Shown here: piece after piece, positions 1 to 5,750 of the stretch
Layout: every line of letters starts with the position of its first letter
How positions within the stretch are numbered: position 1 is the first letter of the stretch
NCBI GenBank assembly: GCA_007127275.1
Contig: SKZP01000649.1
Location: 1-6,177 of the forward strand
Reading direction: 5' to 3'
Length of the DNA: 6,177 bases
Source: Planctomycetota bacterium
GTDB taxonomy: Bacteria > Planctomycetota > UBA8742 > SKZP01
Program-made: the position numbers and the translations under genes
Notes under the pieces: model-generated
The model's input: the letters and a program-made list of their open reading frames with translations, nothing else
Databases searched by the model: none
Told to the model about the DNA's origin: nothing

Positions 1-233
1 AACTGGTCGTCGTGCAATTCGATGCGCACATGAATTTCGCCGTCTTCGCGCGATTGATAAGCGTGCTCGATAACATTGGCGACCGCCTCGTCAACGGCGA
101 GCACGATTTTGTTGTGGTCACGGGCGGGCAAGGCGCTGTTGCGCACCATGCGCGATACGAAGTCGCGAACCTCCCGCAGCGACCGGGTGCGAGAGTGAAT
201 CGCCACCTCTTCATGTACATTGGGCACGCCCAT
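1..233 (-). CDS. RsbW/SpoIIAB-like anti-sigma ATPase (serine kinase), N-terminal part
   Basis: The first 77 residues of a small GHKL (histidine-kinase-fold) ATPase of the anti-sigma regulatory factor family; the rest lies beyond the window's left edge. The N-box is clear: LAVDEAVANVIEHAYQ at residues 45-60, with the ATP/Mg-binding Glu49 and Asn53. It is preceded by the helix typical of these proteins (SLREVRDFVSRMV, about residues 18-30). Family members phosphorylate a STAS-domain antagonist and may also bind a sigma factor; which partner applies cannot be read here. ATG at 231-233 is the only sensible start, because an in-frame TAG lies at 270-272 with no ATG or GTG between. No clear Shine-Dalgarno is visible. 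It follows the SpoIIE phosphatase gene on the same strand, 186 bases downstream, which strongly suggests that the two oppose each other in one pathway. The family call is firm; the exact role (anti-sigma or other partner switch) is inferred. Confidence 0.88.
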   Translation of the reverse strand, partial: MGVPNVHEEVAIHSRTRSLREVRDFVSRMVRNSALPARDHNKIVLAVDEAVANVIEHAYQSREDGEIHVRIELHDDQ

Positions 234-262
234 AGGCGAATCTCGGGGCTGGTGACCGGTGG

Positions 263-297
263 CTTGTGGCTAACGGCTCGTGGCTAACGGCTGGTGG
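263..297. repeat. Tandem 14-base repeat, about 2.5 copies
   Basis: The unit ctNgtggctaacgg occurs at 263-276 and 277-290, differing at one base, and a third partial unit begins at 291 (ctggtggtgaac). It lies in the spacer just upstream of the RsbW-like start codon and overlaps the in-frame TAG that bounds that gene. A related word in inverted orientation lies at 394-410. Such gtggct/ggctggtgg words look like dispersed intergenic repeats rather than an operator, but that is inference. Confidence 0.7.
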
Positions 298-354
298 TGA
301 ACGATTCCTACATTTTCTGGCCTCGTGTGCCACCCCAACTTGCTTCCGTCGAAA

Positions 355-383
355 CCCCTAGATGACACAAGACTTCCCCTAGA
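355..383. repeat. Pair of 8-base direct repeats, 21 bases apart
   Basis: CCCCTAGA occurs at 355-362 and again at 376-383. Their starts are 21 bases apart, two turns of the DNA helix, in the spacer between the phosphatase stop and the RsbW-like start. Same-face spacing is compatible with a bound regulator, but no known operator is recognised and chance is possible. Confidence 0.35.
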
Positions 384-393
384 CCTCCACAAC

Positions 394-410
394 AACCAGC
401 CACCAGCCAC
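394..410. repeat. Inverted copy of the ggctggtgg repeat word
   Basis: The reverse complement of this stretch reads gtggctggtggctggtt, the same word family as the tandem repeat at 263-297. A perfect 9-base inverted repeat joins ggctggtgg at 289-297 with ccaccagcc at 400-408. The loop of about 100 bases makes a classical terminator unlikely, and no T-run follows. The stretch ends about 10 bases beyond the phosphatase stop codon. Confidence 0.55.
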
Positions 411-419
411 TCTCTTCCC

Positions 420-2825
420 CTAATGCAGCTTGAACGTCACGATCGTGATGTCGTCGTGCTGCTCGCCGCGGCCTTGGTGGTCGAGGACGGCCTGGACGAT
501 GATGTTCGTGAGTTGGTTCGAGTTGGCGTCCGGATAGCTTTCGATGATCTCGATGAGGCGCTCCTCCTCGAACTCTTCGCCGTCGGGGCTCATCGCTTCG
601 ACGACGCCGTCGGTGTAGTTGACGACGCGATCGCCGGAGTAGAGCTGGATCGTTTCTTCCTTGATCGTGCGCTCGAAGATGGGGCCCTTGTCGAAGCCGA
701 GCGCGATGCCGTTGGGGTTGACGCACTCGCACTTGCCGGTGGCGGCGCGCCAGATGATCATCGGGTTGTGGCCGGCACTCGCCGCCTTCATTTCTCCCGT
801 TTGCGTATTGAGCACGAGATAGAAGGCGGTGACGAACATGCCGCGCTTGATGTCCTGCGCGATCAGGCGGTTCGAGTTGACGAAGGTGTCGCGCGGGCTC
901 GTCGTTTGGGTCGCCTCCATGCGAATCACCGTGCGGGCCATCGTCATCACCAGCGCACCGGGGATGCCTTTGCCGGCGACGTCGGCGACGATCATCCCGA
1001 CATGCTCGTCGTCGATCTCGAAGAAGTCGTAGTAGTCCCCGCCGACGTCTTTCGAGGGGTTGAAAAAGGCGTAGACGTCGTAGCCGTAGATTTTCGGCAA
1101 GCTTTCGGGCAGCAGGTGGATGACGACCTCCTCGGCGATCGAAAGGTCGTGCTCCATCTCGCCGGCCTTGCGGGCGATCACCTGCGCCTCCTGCAGCCCT
1201 TCGGTCATCAGGTCGATCGTGCGGGCGAGCACGCCGATTTCGTCGCGGGCGCGCACGCGGGTGCGGTGGCGGTAGTCGCCACGGGCGATGACGATGACGT
1301 CCTCGACGAGGGTATTGATCGGTTTGGTGACGTTGGAGGCGAGGAAGTAGCTGACACAGATGCCGATGACCACGGCGATCACCGCGATGACGAGCAGGGA
1401 AATCACCAACTGGTTGCGGCTGCTCATCACATGGTCGCGGTCGAGTTGGACGAACGCCCAGTAGTTGTCGTTTCCGACCGACACTTCCGTGTTGAACTGC
1501 AGCAACTGTCCGTAGTCCGCGGAGCTGGTCTCGAGAAGCGTAACCCCCTCGAACCCTTGGATTCTCGTTCCGTGCTGGATTTCGGGATCTTGCTGGCCGA
1601 GCGAAAAGGAAACGAGGGTTTCCGCCCCTCGGCCGGGCGCAAAGTGCGCGCCGACGATCGAATCGGTGGCGACGATCGGCTCGATATAGGTTTCCTTGAA
1701 GTGCGAGACAAAGATGCCGCGCAACTCTTGACGCAGCCTCGGCTCGGCACCCCGGGCCGGATTGTCGTTGTATAGCAGCCGGATGATCAGGCTCCGTGCC
1801 TCCCAGAACCGCGAGCGCTTATCTTCCGAAATGCTGTTGTTTACGGCGTTTCTGAGTGCGCGTGGCTGTTGTTCCGGCACGGGGCGCTCGGTTCCCGCCT
1901 CGGCGCGTTGCCCGTGAAGCAAGTACGCCTCGAAGGCGGCGACGAGCGAGAGGTTCTGCTCGGGTTGGTAGCGAAACTTGATGCCGGCAACATCGCGGCC
2001 TTCCTCGATTTGCCAATAGCTATCGGGGTCATGAACGGTCGAAAGATCGAAGATGTCGATAAAGGCGAGGATGAGGTCGTGGCGAAAGGCCTCGATGCTG
2101 TCGTGCTGAGGGCTGCGGGCGTAAAGGCTCGGCAAGGGGTCGTAAAAATCGCGCAGGCTGTCGGCAACGGAGGCGCCGTCGTCACGGACGTTTTCCCAAT
2201 AGTCGGGCTTTCCGACCCGCATTGCGTGCAGTCTCAGGTCTTCCTTGACCCAGTCGTAAAAGTCGTCGAGCTGGGCGGCGGTGGCGGTGTCGCGCAAGAA
2301 AACCTCGACAAAGTGCGGGTTTTGCAAGTACTCCGCGAACACGCGTCCCAGCGAGGCGACGTTCTCCGACTGATAGGCGCCGCTGCGCTCGATCTCGCGG
2401 TCGAGCGCGGCGATGGCGATCGAGTAAACGATCAAAAAGAAAATCAGCACGATCGAGACGGACATCCCGGATATCCACAGCATGAAGCGGATGTTCAGGG
2501 GCATCCCGGACATGCGAACGTTGTAGTCTCGCGTTTGCCGGCGGCTGTCGCCGCTGCTGCCGCGCTTCCCTTGGGTTTCCGCGCCGCGGCCGCTCGTGCC
2601 GGCGCGCTTGGTCGCGCCCCCCAGCTTGCCCGTCGGCGGCGTCGCTTGCTTGCCACTGGCGCCCGCGCCGCTTTGCCGCGTTGTCTTTGCGGCCGGACTG
2701 GACTTGCCGCCCGAGGCGGGTTTGCCCGCCGGAGTCGGTCGCTTATTCGTACCGCTGGTGCGCTGCGGCAATCCTTGGGTGCGCCGTGTGGGTTTGTCGC
2801 CGCTCGGCTTGGGTTGCTTGGCCAT
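420..2825 (-). CDS. Membrane-bound HAMP-SpoIIE/PP2C serine phosphatase (RsbU-like)
   Basis: An 801-residue sensor phosphatase. Order of parts: a basic, low-complexity tail rich in Lys, Arg, Gly, Ser, Thr and Pro (about 1-107); a membrane segment (about 112-140); an extracytoplasmic domain of about 330 residues that I cannot assign; a second membrane segment (about 472-495); HAMP (about 497-546, with TKPINTL and DEIGVLART); a linker helix; and the SpoIIE/PP2C domain (about 570-801). Phosphatase motifs are complete: VGGDYYDF (594-601), ADVAGKGIPGALV (614-626), GMFVTAF (662-668), ASAGHNPM (682-689), YTDGVVEA (737-744) and HDDITIV (790-796). The aspartates that hold Mn/Mg (597, 615, 739, 791/792) are all present, so it should be active. 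Its expected substrate is a phosphorylated STAS-domain protein; the RsbW-like kinase gene follows on the same strand. The frame is open to an upstream ATG at 2957, but I chose ATG 2825: the 44 extra residues look like translated spacer, whereas MAKQPKP begins the basic tail. No strong Shine-Dalgarno is seen at either. Confidence 0.93.
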   Translation of the reverse strand: MAKQPKPSGDKPTRRTQGLPQRTSGTNKRPTPAGKPASGGKSSPAAKTTRQSGAGASGKQATPPTGKLGGATKRAGTSGRGAETQGKRGSSGDSRRQTRDYNVRMSGMPLNIRFMLWISGMSVSIVLIFFLIVYSIAIAALDREIERSGAYQSENVASLGRVFAEYLQNPHFVEVFLRDTATAAQLDDFYDWVKEDLRLHAMRVGKPDYWENVRDDGASVADSLRDFYDPLPSLYARSPQHDSIEAFRHDLILAFIDIFDLSTVHDPDSYWQIEEGRDVAGIKFRYQPEQNLSLVAAFEAYLLHGQRAEAGTERPVPEQQPRALRNAVNNSISEDKRSRFWEARSLIIRLLYNDNPARGAEPRLRQELRGIFVSHFKETYIEPIVATDSIVGAHFAPGRGAETLVSFSLGQQDPEIQHGTRIQGFEGVTLLETSSADYGQLLQFNTEVSVGNDNYWAFVQLDRDHVMSSRNQLVISLLVIAVIAVVIGICVSYFLASNVTKPINTLVEDVIVIARGDYRHRTRVRARDEIGVLARTIDLMTEGLQEAQVIARKAGEMEHDLSIAEEVVIHLLPESLPKIYGYDVYAFFNPSKDVGGDYYDFFEIDDEHVGMIVADVAGKGIPGALVMTMARTVIRMEATQTTSPRDTFVNSNRLIAQDIKRGMFVTAFYLVLNTQTGEMKAASAGHNPMIIWRAATGKCECVNPNGIALGFDKGPIFERTIKEETIQLYSGDRVVNYTDGVVEAMSPDGEEFEEERLIEIIESYPDANSNQLTNIIVQAVLDHQGRGEQHDDITIVTFKLH

Positions 2826-3143
2826 GGCTAAACCTGGTCGTGGCGGCCAGCCGGCCCGCCGCTGGTGCGAGAGCGATTCTGGTGATGGGGCCGACCGAGC
2901 GGACGCGCACCAGTGAGTAGCGCTCGCCGCCCGTGCTTCACCCCCGATTCGCCACAAAATGCCGCAATGCGCGAAGCATCACGAAACGACACGAATGGAG
3001 AGAATAGAAACAAGCACCCACGAGGCGCTGACAGGAAATGCTTCCGGGGTGCTGACGTGCCACACGAACCATCGGCGTTGAGGGTCTGCCAACGTGTTTC
3101 GTATGAACGAGTCGTTCCATTCAACTGCGCCCGGCGGATCGTG
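2826..3143. other. Intergenic region between methyltransferase and phosphatase genes
   Basis: No convincing gene is present. A 60-codon frame on the minus strand (2938-3120) and the upstream extension of the phosphatase frame (to 2957) show no recognisable motif. On the minus strand, about 2975-3010 reads as a wordy repeat (ccattcgtgtcgtttcgtgatgc), a style common in degenerate intergenic repeats. A 13-base inverted repeat lies at 3105-3117. The phosphatase promoter probably lies here, but I could not point to convincing -35/-10 boxes, and no hairpin followed by a T-run marks the end of the methyltransferase gene. Confidence 0.6.
3105..3117. repeat. Short perfect inverted repeat GAACGA-G-TCGTTC
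   Basis: Six-base arms around one central G, about 27 bases beyond the methyltransferase stop codon. It resembles the GAAC-N4-GTTC LexA box of Gram-positive bacteria but has a five-base centre, so I do not call it LexA. It is too short and tight for a terminator hairpin. It could be an operator for the downstream phosphatase gene or chance. Confidence 0.3.
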
Positions 3144-4865
3144 TCAAGCCCGATCGCTCGCGTGCTCCGGGATGACATGCGCCGCGATCGCCTCCGCCTC
3201 GTGGGGGCGCAGACCGTAGGCTCGCTCGACGAGGGGCTCGCAGTCGGCCGGTGGGGCGGTGCCTTGCACGAGTCGGCGGTGTCGCGCGACCACCCGCTCC
3301 GGCGGCTCGGGCATCGGCGGAATCGGCAGCGGCTCGAGGTAGCGGGCGAGGTAGTGCAGGTATCCGCCTTGCTTTCGCGTCCCGGCATAAAGGTGCTCGT
3401 ACACGTAGTGCAGCACCCGCGAGTTGAGCACCATGCAGAGCCACTCGAGCTCGCCCCGCGACGGCCGGGCGTTGTGCGGCAGCAGCGCGAGAAAGGTGTC
3501 CTTGAGAATGATCCCCGTGCGGTCGAGAGCGGCCCGCATGCGGCGGGCATTTTGGCAGACGACGAGCTTGGGCCGCGCGAATAGCTCCACCGAAGGCAGA
3601 CGGTTGCGTTCGCGGCGGGCGCGCTCCTCGTCGTAGTCGATCCAGTAGCCGGCCCAGTCGATGCGGAAGGGCTGCACCTCGCCGTTGCCGTGGAAGCGGC
3701 CGCCGCCGAGAAACGGCTGCGGATTTTGCCAGGAAGAGTGCGGCTCGTCGGCGACGAAGCGCTCCCGCAGCTTCGCGCGATGAAAGGAGACGCACCAGCG
3801 CACCGAAACCCGTTGCTTGAGCTCCACCACCCCCGGCGGGGGATCGGCGAGCAAGCGCACAAGCAGATCGCGGCCTCCGGGATGCTCGGGCACGACGGGC
3901 ATGATCGAGCCGAGCCGCTCGGCAAGCAGCGCCGGAGATAGCGTGGCCCCGCGTGGGGATGCCGGTGCGTTGCGGTTGCTTTCGTCGCGTTGCGCCGCCG
4001 GGTTGCTTTGCTCTTCGTCTCCGTGGGGGCGTTCGTTGCCGGGCTCCAGGCCGTGGTGTGCGAGTTCTGCACGGTAGCCTGGCGTGGCGTGCTCCGGCGG
4101 TGTGCGCGCGTGCAGCACGACGGGGTAGACGGCGGCGTTGCCGAAGACGCGGCGTTGTTGCGAAAAGTCGAGCACGCAGACGTCGCGCTCCGCAAGGATC
4201 CGCTCGCGCAACGCCTGGGCGTAGCGCACGACGAGAAAGCGGTTCGGAATCAGCAGGCAAACCTCTCCGCCGGCGTCGCTGGTCATCTTCACGGCACGCT
4301 CGACGAAGGCGGCGTACAAGTCAAAGGAACCGTGCGCGGCAAGCGGACAGGTTTGCCGGATCAGTTCCTTGAGCGAATCCGGCATCCGCTTCGCTTCGAG
4401 ATACGGCGGGTTGCCGACCACGCAGGCCAAGCGCGCCGGTTCGCGGGCGAGCAGCGCATTGTCCACGCGCACCTGCGGCGCGTCGGTGTGTGCGAGCCCC
4501 GCCTCGGTAAGCAACGTGCCGAGGCGCTTGCGGCACGCGTTCGCAGCTTCGGCGTCGAGTTCCCAGCCGAGGAGGCGCGTGCGGACAAACTTTGCGGCCC
4601 GTGGCGTCGCACCGTACTGGGCGAGCACCTTGCGCACCGCCGCTTCAAGGAACACCCCGTCGCCGCAGGCCGGGTCAAGCAGAACGCCGTCGCCGGCGGG
4701 CCAGGCGACGAGTTGGAGCATGTGTATTGCCAGAGGCAACGGCGTATAGACTTGTCCGTTGAGCTTGCGTCGGTCGGTAAGTCGGCCGACCAGCGAGTCC
4801 CGTCCTTGGGTGATCAACCCGGTTTCGAATGCAGTGGCATTGGGGGACCGCTTGCTGTTCGTCAT
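3144..4865 (-). CDS. M.TaqI-like N6-adenine DNA methyltransferase with C-terminal target-recognition domain
   Basis: A 573-residue S-adenosylmethionine-dependent DNA methyltransferase expected to methylate adenine N6 at a short specific site. The motif order fits M.TaqI: motif X GQVYTP (37-42), motif I LLDPACGDGVFL (62-73), an acidic cofactor-binding strand LGWELD (99-104), catalytic motif IV NPPY (152-155), SFDLYAAF (180-187) and IPNRFLV (206-212). A hydrophilic insertion (about 254-308) separates this from a TaqI-type target-recognition domain (about 330-545, with ARPKLVVCQNARRM and LNSRVLHYVYEHLY). It is longer than M.TaqI (421 residues) and much shorter than type IIG or PglX enzymes; no nuclease motif is seen at either end. 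No restriction gene lies beside it, so it may be an orphan methylase. A GTG at 4919 would add 18 residues, but that stretch falls in a degenerate repeat and holds a run of seven T, so ATG 4865 is preferred. Neither start has a Shine-Dalgarno. The recognition sequence cannot be predicted. Confidence 0.9.
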   Translation of the reverse strand: MTNSKRSPNATAFETGLITQGRDSLVGRLTDRRKLNGQVYTPLPLAIHMLQLVAWPAGDGVLLDPACGDGVFLEAAVRKVLAQYGATPRAAKFVRTRLLGWELDAEAANACRKRLGTLLTEAGLAHTDAPQVRVDNALLAREPARLACVVGNPPYLEAKRMPDSLKELIRQTCPLAAHGSFDLYAAFVERAVKMTSDAGGEVCLLIPNRFLVVRYAQALRERILAERDVCVLDFSQQRRVFGNAAVYPVVLHARTPPEHATPGYRAELAHHGLEPGNERPHGDEEQSNPAAQRDESNRNAPASPRGATLSPALLAERLGSIMPVVPEHPGGRDLLVRLLADPPPGVVELKQRVSVRWCVSFHRAKLRERFVADEPHSSWQNPQPFLGGGRFHGNGEVQPFRIDWAGYWIDYDEERARRERNRLPSVELFARPKLVVCQNARRMRAALDRTGIILKDTFLALLPHNARPSRGELEWLCMVLNSRVLHYVYEHLYAGTRKQGGYLHYLARYLEPLPIPPMPEPPERVVARHRRLVQGTAPPADCEPLVERAYGLRPHEAEAIAAHVIPEHASDRA

Positions 4866-4879
4866 GATTCGCGAGCCGG

Positions 4880-5091
4880 TTTTTTTGTCGTTTGTTTCAT
4901 GGCCACTGAGAGAGGTCACGGCGAAAGGAGTAGACGCAAAGGTTCCGCGTTGCGGGAGACGAGTGAGAGAGAGCGAAGCGTCGAGCGGTCACAGGTGTCT
5001 CGCCAGTCGCGGCACGCCAACCTCCGTTCTCGACTCCTCCCTCACTCCCTACTTCTCCGTGTACTCGGTGTCCCCTCACTGTGGCAAAAAA
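4880..5091. repeat. Degenerate long inverted repeat upstream of the methyltransferase gene
   Basis: Two diverged copies of one sequence face each other. Left arm (4880 to about 4985, plus strand): seven T, then gccac-tgag (4902-4910), ggagtag (4927-4933), gagtgag (4961-4967) and gtcgag (4980-4985). Right arm (5091 to about 5029, read on the minus strand) has the same words in the same order: six T, gccacagtgag, ggagaagtag, gagtgag (5047-5041) and gtcgag (5034-5029). The loop is about 43 bases (4986-5028). The right arm resembles the 'cacagaggacacggagaa' type of wordy intergenic repeat seen in several bacterial phyla (recalled, not searched). It encodes no protein and no transposase is nearby. 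It could form a cruciform or be two insertions of a dispersed element. Confidence 0.55.
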
Positions 5092-5359
5092 GCAAGTATT
5101 CCGCCTGCTCGCCACATACCCGGCTCTGCAAGTAACGACGCTGGGTCGCACCCTCGGGGCGAAGCCCAACGGCGACGTCGCACGAACGCATGTTTCTCAC
5201 TCGGCACGGCCACGCGGCAAAACTCGTGGACCGGCAGATGCGGGTACATCACAAGGTCGCGCAAATCCGGGTGTATGATCTCGTTTGCCAGCAACGTCTT
5301 CGCTTGGCTTCGCAAGCAGTTTACGGTATTCGGGTAGTATCCGGGCACCCCCCTTTCCG
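5092..5359. other. Intergenic region and leader upstream of thiS
   Basis: No gene that I can support. Frames of 65 codons (plus strand, 5081-5278) and 100 codons (minus strand, 5076-5378) exist, but neither carries a known motif; the minus frame would also start inside thiS. A small stem gggc-gaa-gccc lies near 5157-5167. I looked for a TPP riboswitch, expected upstream of some thiamine genes, and did not find its conserved core. The thiS promoter must lie here or further upstream, but no clear -35/-10 pair is visible. Confidence 0.55.
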
Positions 5360-5367
5360 AAGGAGGT
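5360..5367 (+). promoter_or_regulatory. Ribosome binding site of thiS
   Basis: AAGGAGGT is a full match to the anti-Shine-Dalgarno sequence, five bases before the ATG at 5373. It fixes the thiS start and stands out because the three minus-strand genes here have no obvious Shine-Dalgarno. It suggests efficient initiation. Confidence 0.9.
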
Positions 5368-5372
5368 GAAAC

Positions 5373-5576
5373 ATGCAAATCCTCGTGAATGGCAACGCGC
5401 AGGAAATCAACGACGGCGCAACGGTGGCCACCATGCTCGAGACCCTCGACCTACCCAATCCGAACGCAGTCGGGGTAGAAGTCAACGGCGAGTTCGTTGA
5501 AAAGGAAAAGCATGCGGAACATACGCTGCACGCGAATGACTCCGTTGAGCTCATTCAGTTTCTCGGCGGCGGCTAG
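5373..5576 (+). CDS. thiS: Sulfur carrier protein ThiS
   Basis: A 67-residue ubiquitin-like protein that carries sulfur as a C-terminal thiocarboxylate for building the thiazole ring of thiamine; in the known pathway ThiF adenylates the C-terminus and ThiG uses the sulfur. It shows the family pattern from end to end: MQILVNGNAQEI at the N-terminus, TVATMLETLDLP (17-28), AVGVEVNGEFV (32-42), a ND-VELIQF stretch before the end, and the essential terminal Gly-Gly (here Gly-Gly-Gly, 65-67). The length is normal. The short MoaD of molybdopterin synthesis has the same fold, but the VxVNGEFV pattern and the length favour ThiS. The start is fixed by the strong ribosome binding site. Unusually, thiG does not follow directly; the next gene encodes an unrelated membrane protein 174 bases on. 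Confidence 0.93.
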   Translation: MQILVNGNAQEINDGATVATMLETLDLPNPNAVGVEVNGEFVEKEKHAEHTLHANDSVELIQFLGGG

Positions 5577-5585
5577 TTTTGTGTC

Positions 5586-5711
5586 ATGTTTCACAGGTTC
5601 AGCGACAGTTCCTACTCCGTGATGCAGACGCTTCGGCAGGCATTGCTCGCTGAACAAACCGTCACCGAACCTGCGCAACGCGACACTAGGAAATCAGCCG
5701 GTGAGGCGTGA
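5586..5711 (+). CDS. Possible 41-residue small protein
   Basis: A short open frame (MFHRFSDSSY... to ...KSAGEA, stop TGA at 5709-5711) beginning 9 bases after the thiS stop. No Shine-Dalgarno precedes its ATG, no motif or membrane segment is seen, and it matches no family I know. It is in the same frame as the next gene, separated only by this TGA and 39 bases, so it could also be a decayed upstream part of that frame. Most likely it is untranslated spacer; it is listed because nothing else explains 5577-5735. Confidence 0.15.
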   Translation: MFHRFSDSSYSVMQTLRQALLAEQTVTEPAQRDTRKSAGEA

Positions 5712-5735
5712 CGAGCAAATGGCTGGGTCCAACGT

Positions 5736-5740
5736 GGAGG
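5736..5740 (+). promoter_or_regulatory. Ribosome binding site of the membrane protein gene
   Basis: GGAGG, followed by TGA, lies 10 bases before the ATG at 5751, slightly longer than the best spacing. It supports that start, as does the in-frame TGA at 5709-5711, after which there is no other ATG, GTG or TTG in frame. Confidence 0.65.
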
Positions 5741-5750
5741 TGAGCGAGAT

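Noticed and set aside
289..408. Terminator hairpin between phosphatase and kinase genes
   Set aside because: The 9-base arms are separated by about 100 bases and no T-run follows on either strand.
423..1775. 450-codon open frame on the plus strand opposite the phosphatase gene
   Set aside because: It mirrors the GC-rich codons of the phosphatase, whose catalytic motifs are unmistakable; the translated product is an Asp/Val/Gly/Ala-rich low-information sequence.
1869..2831. 320-codon open frame on the plus strand
   Set aside because: Antisense shadow of the phosphatase N-terminal half; Arg/Ala/Gly/Leu-rich with no motif.
2826..2957. Extension of the phosphatase to an ATG at 2957
   Set aside because: The added 44 residues are Ala/Arg/Ser/Trp-rich without pattern, and the next ATG at 2825 begins the coherent basic tail.
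2913..3584. 223-codon plus-strand frame starting in the intergenic region
   Set aside because: Most of it is antisense to the methyltransferase recognition domain; the first part looks like translated spacer and there is no ribosome binding site.
2828..4260. 455- and 379-codon frames on the minus strand overlapping the methyltransferase
   Set aside because: Out-of-frame shadows, rich in Arg/Ser/Ala/Pro as expected from shifted GC-rich coding DNA.
3990..5135. 381-codon open frame on the plus strand opposite the methyltransferase
   Set aside because: Antisense to motifs I and IV of a clear methyltransferase and runs on into the repeat; no domain seen.
4901..5372. TPP riboswitch upstream of thiS
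   Set aside because: A CTGAGA word occurs at 4906-4911, but the ACCTGAT...TAATACCAGCG-type second half is absent and the distance to thiS is too long.
5076..5378. 100-codon minus-strand frame upstream of thiS
   Set aside because: Its ATG lies within thiS, it overlaps the strong thiS leader antisense, ends in the repeat, and carries no recognised motif. A stretch such as EIIHPDLRDLVMYPHLPVHEF looks somewhat protein-like, so a decayed gene fragment is not fully excluded.
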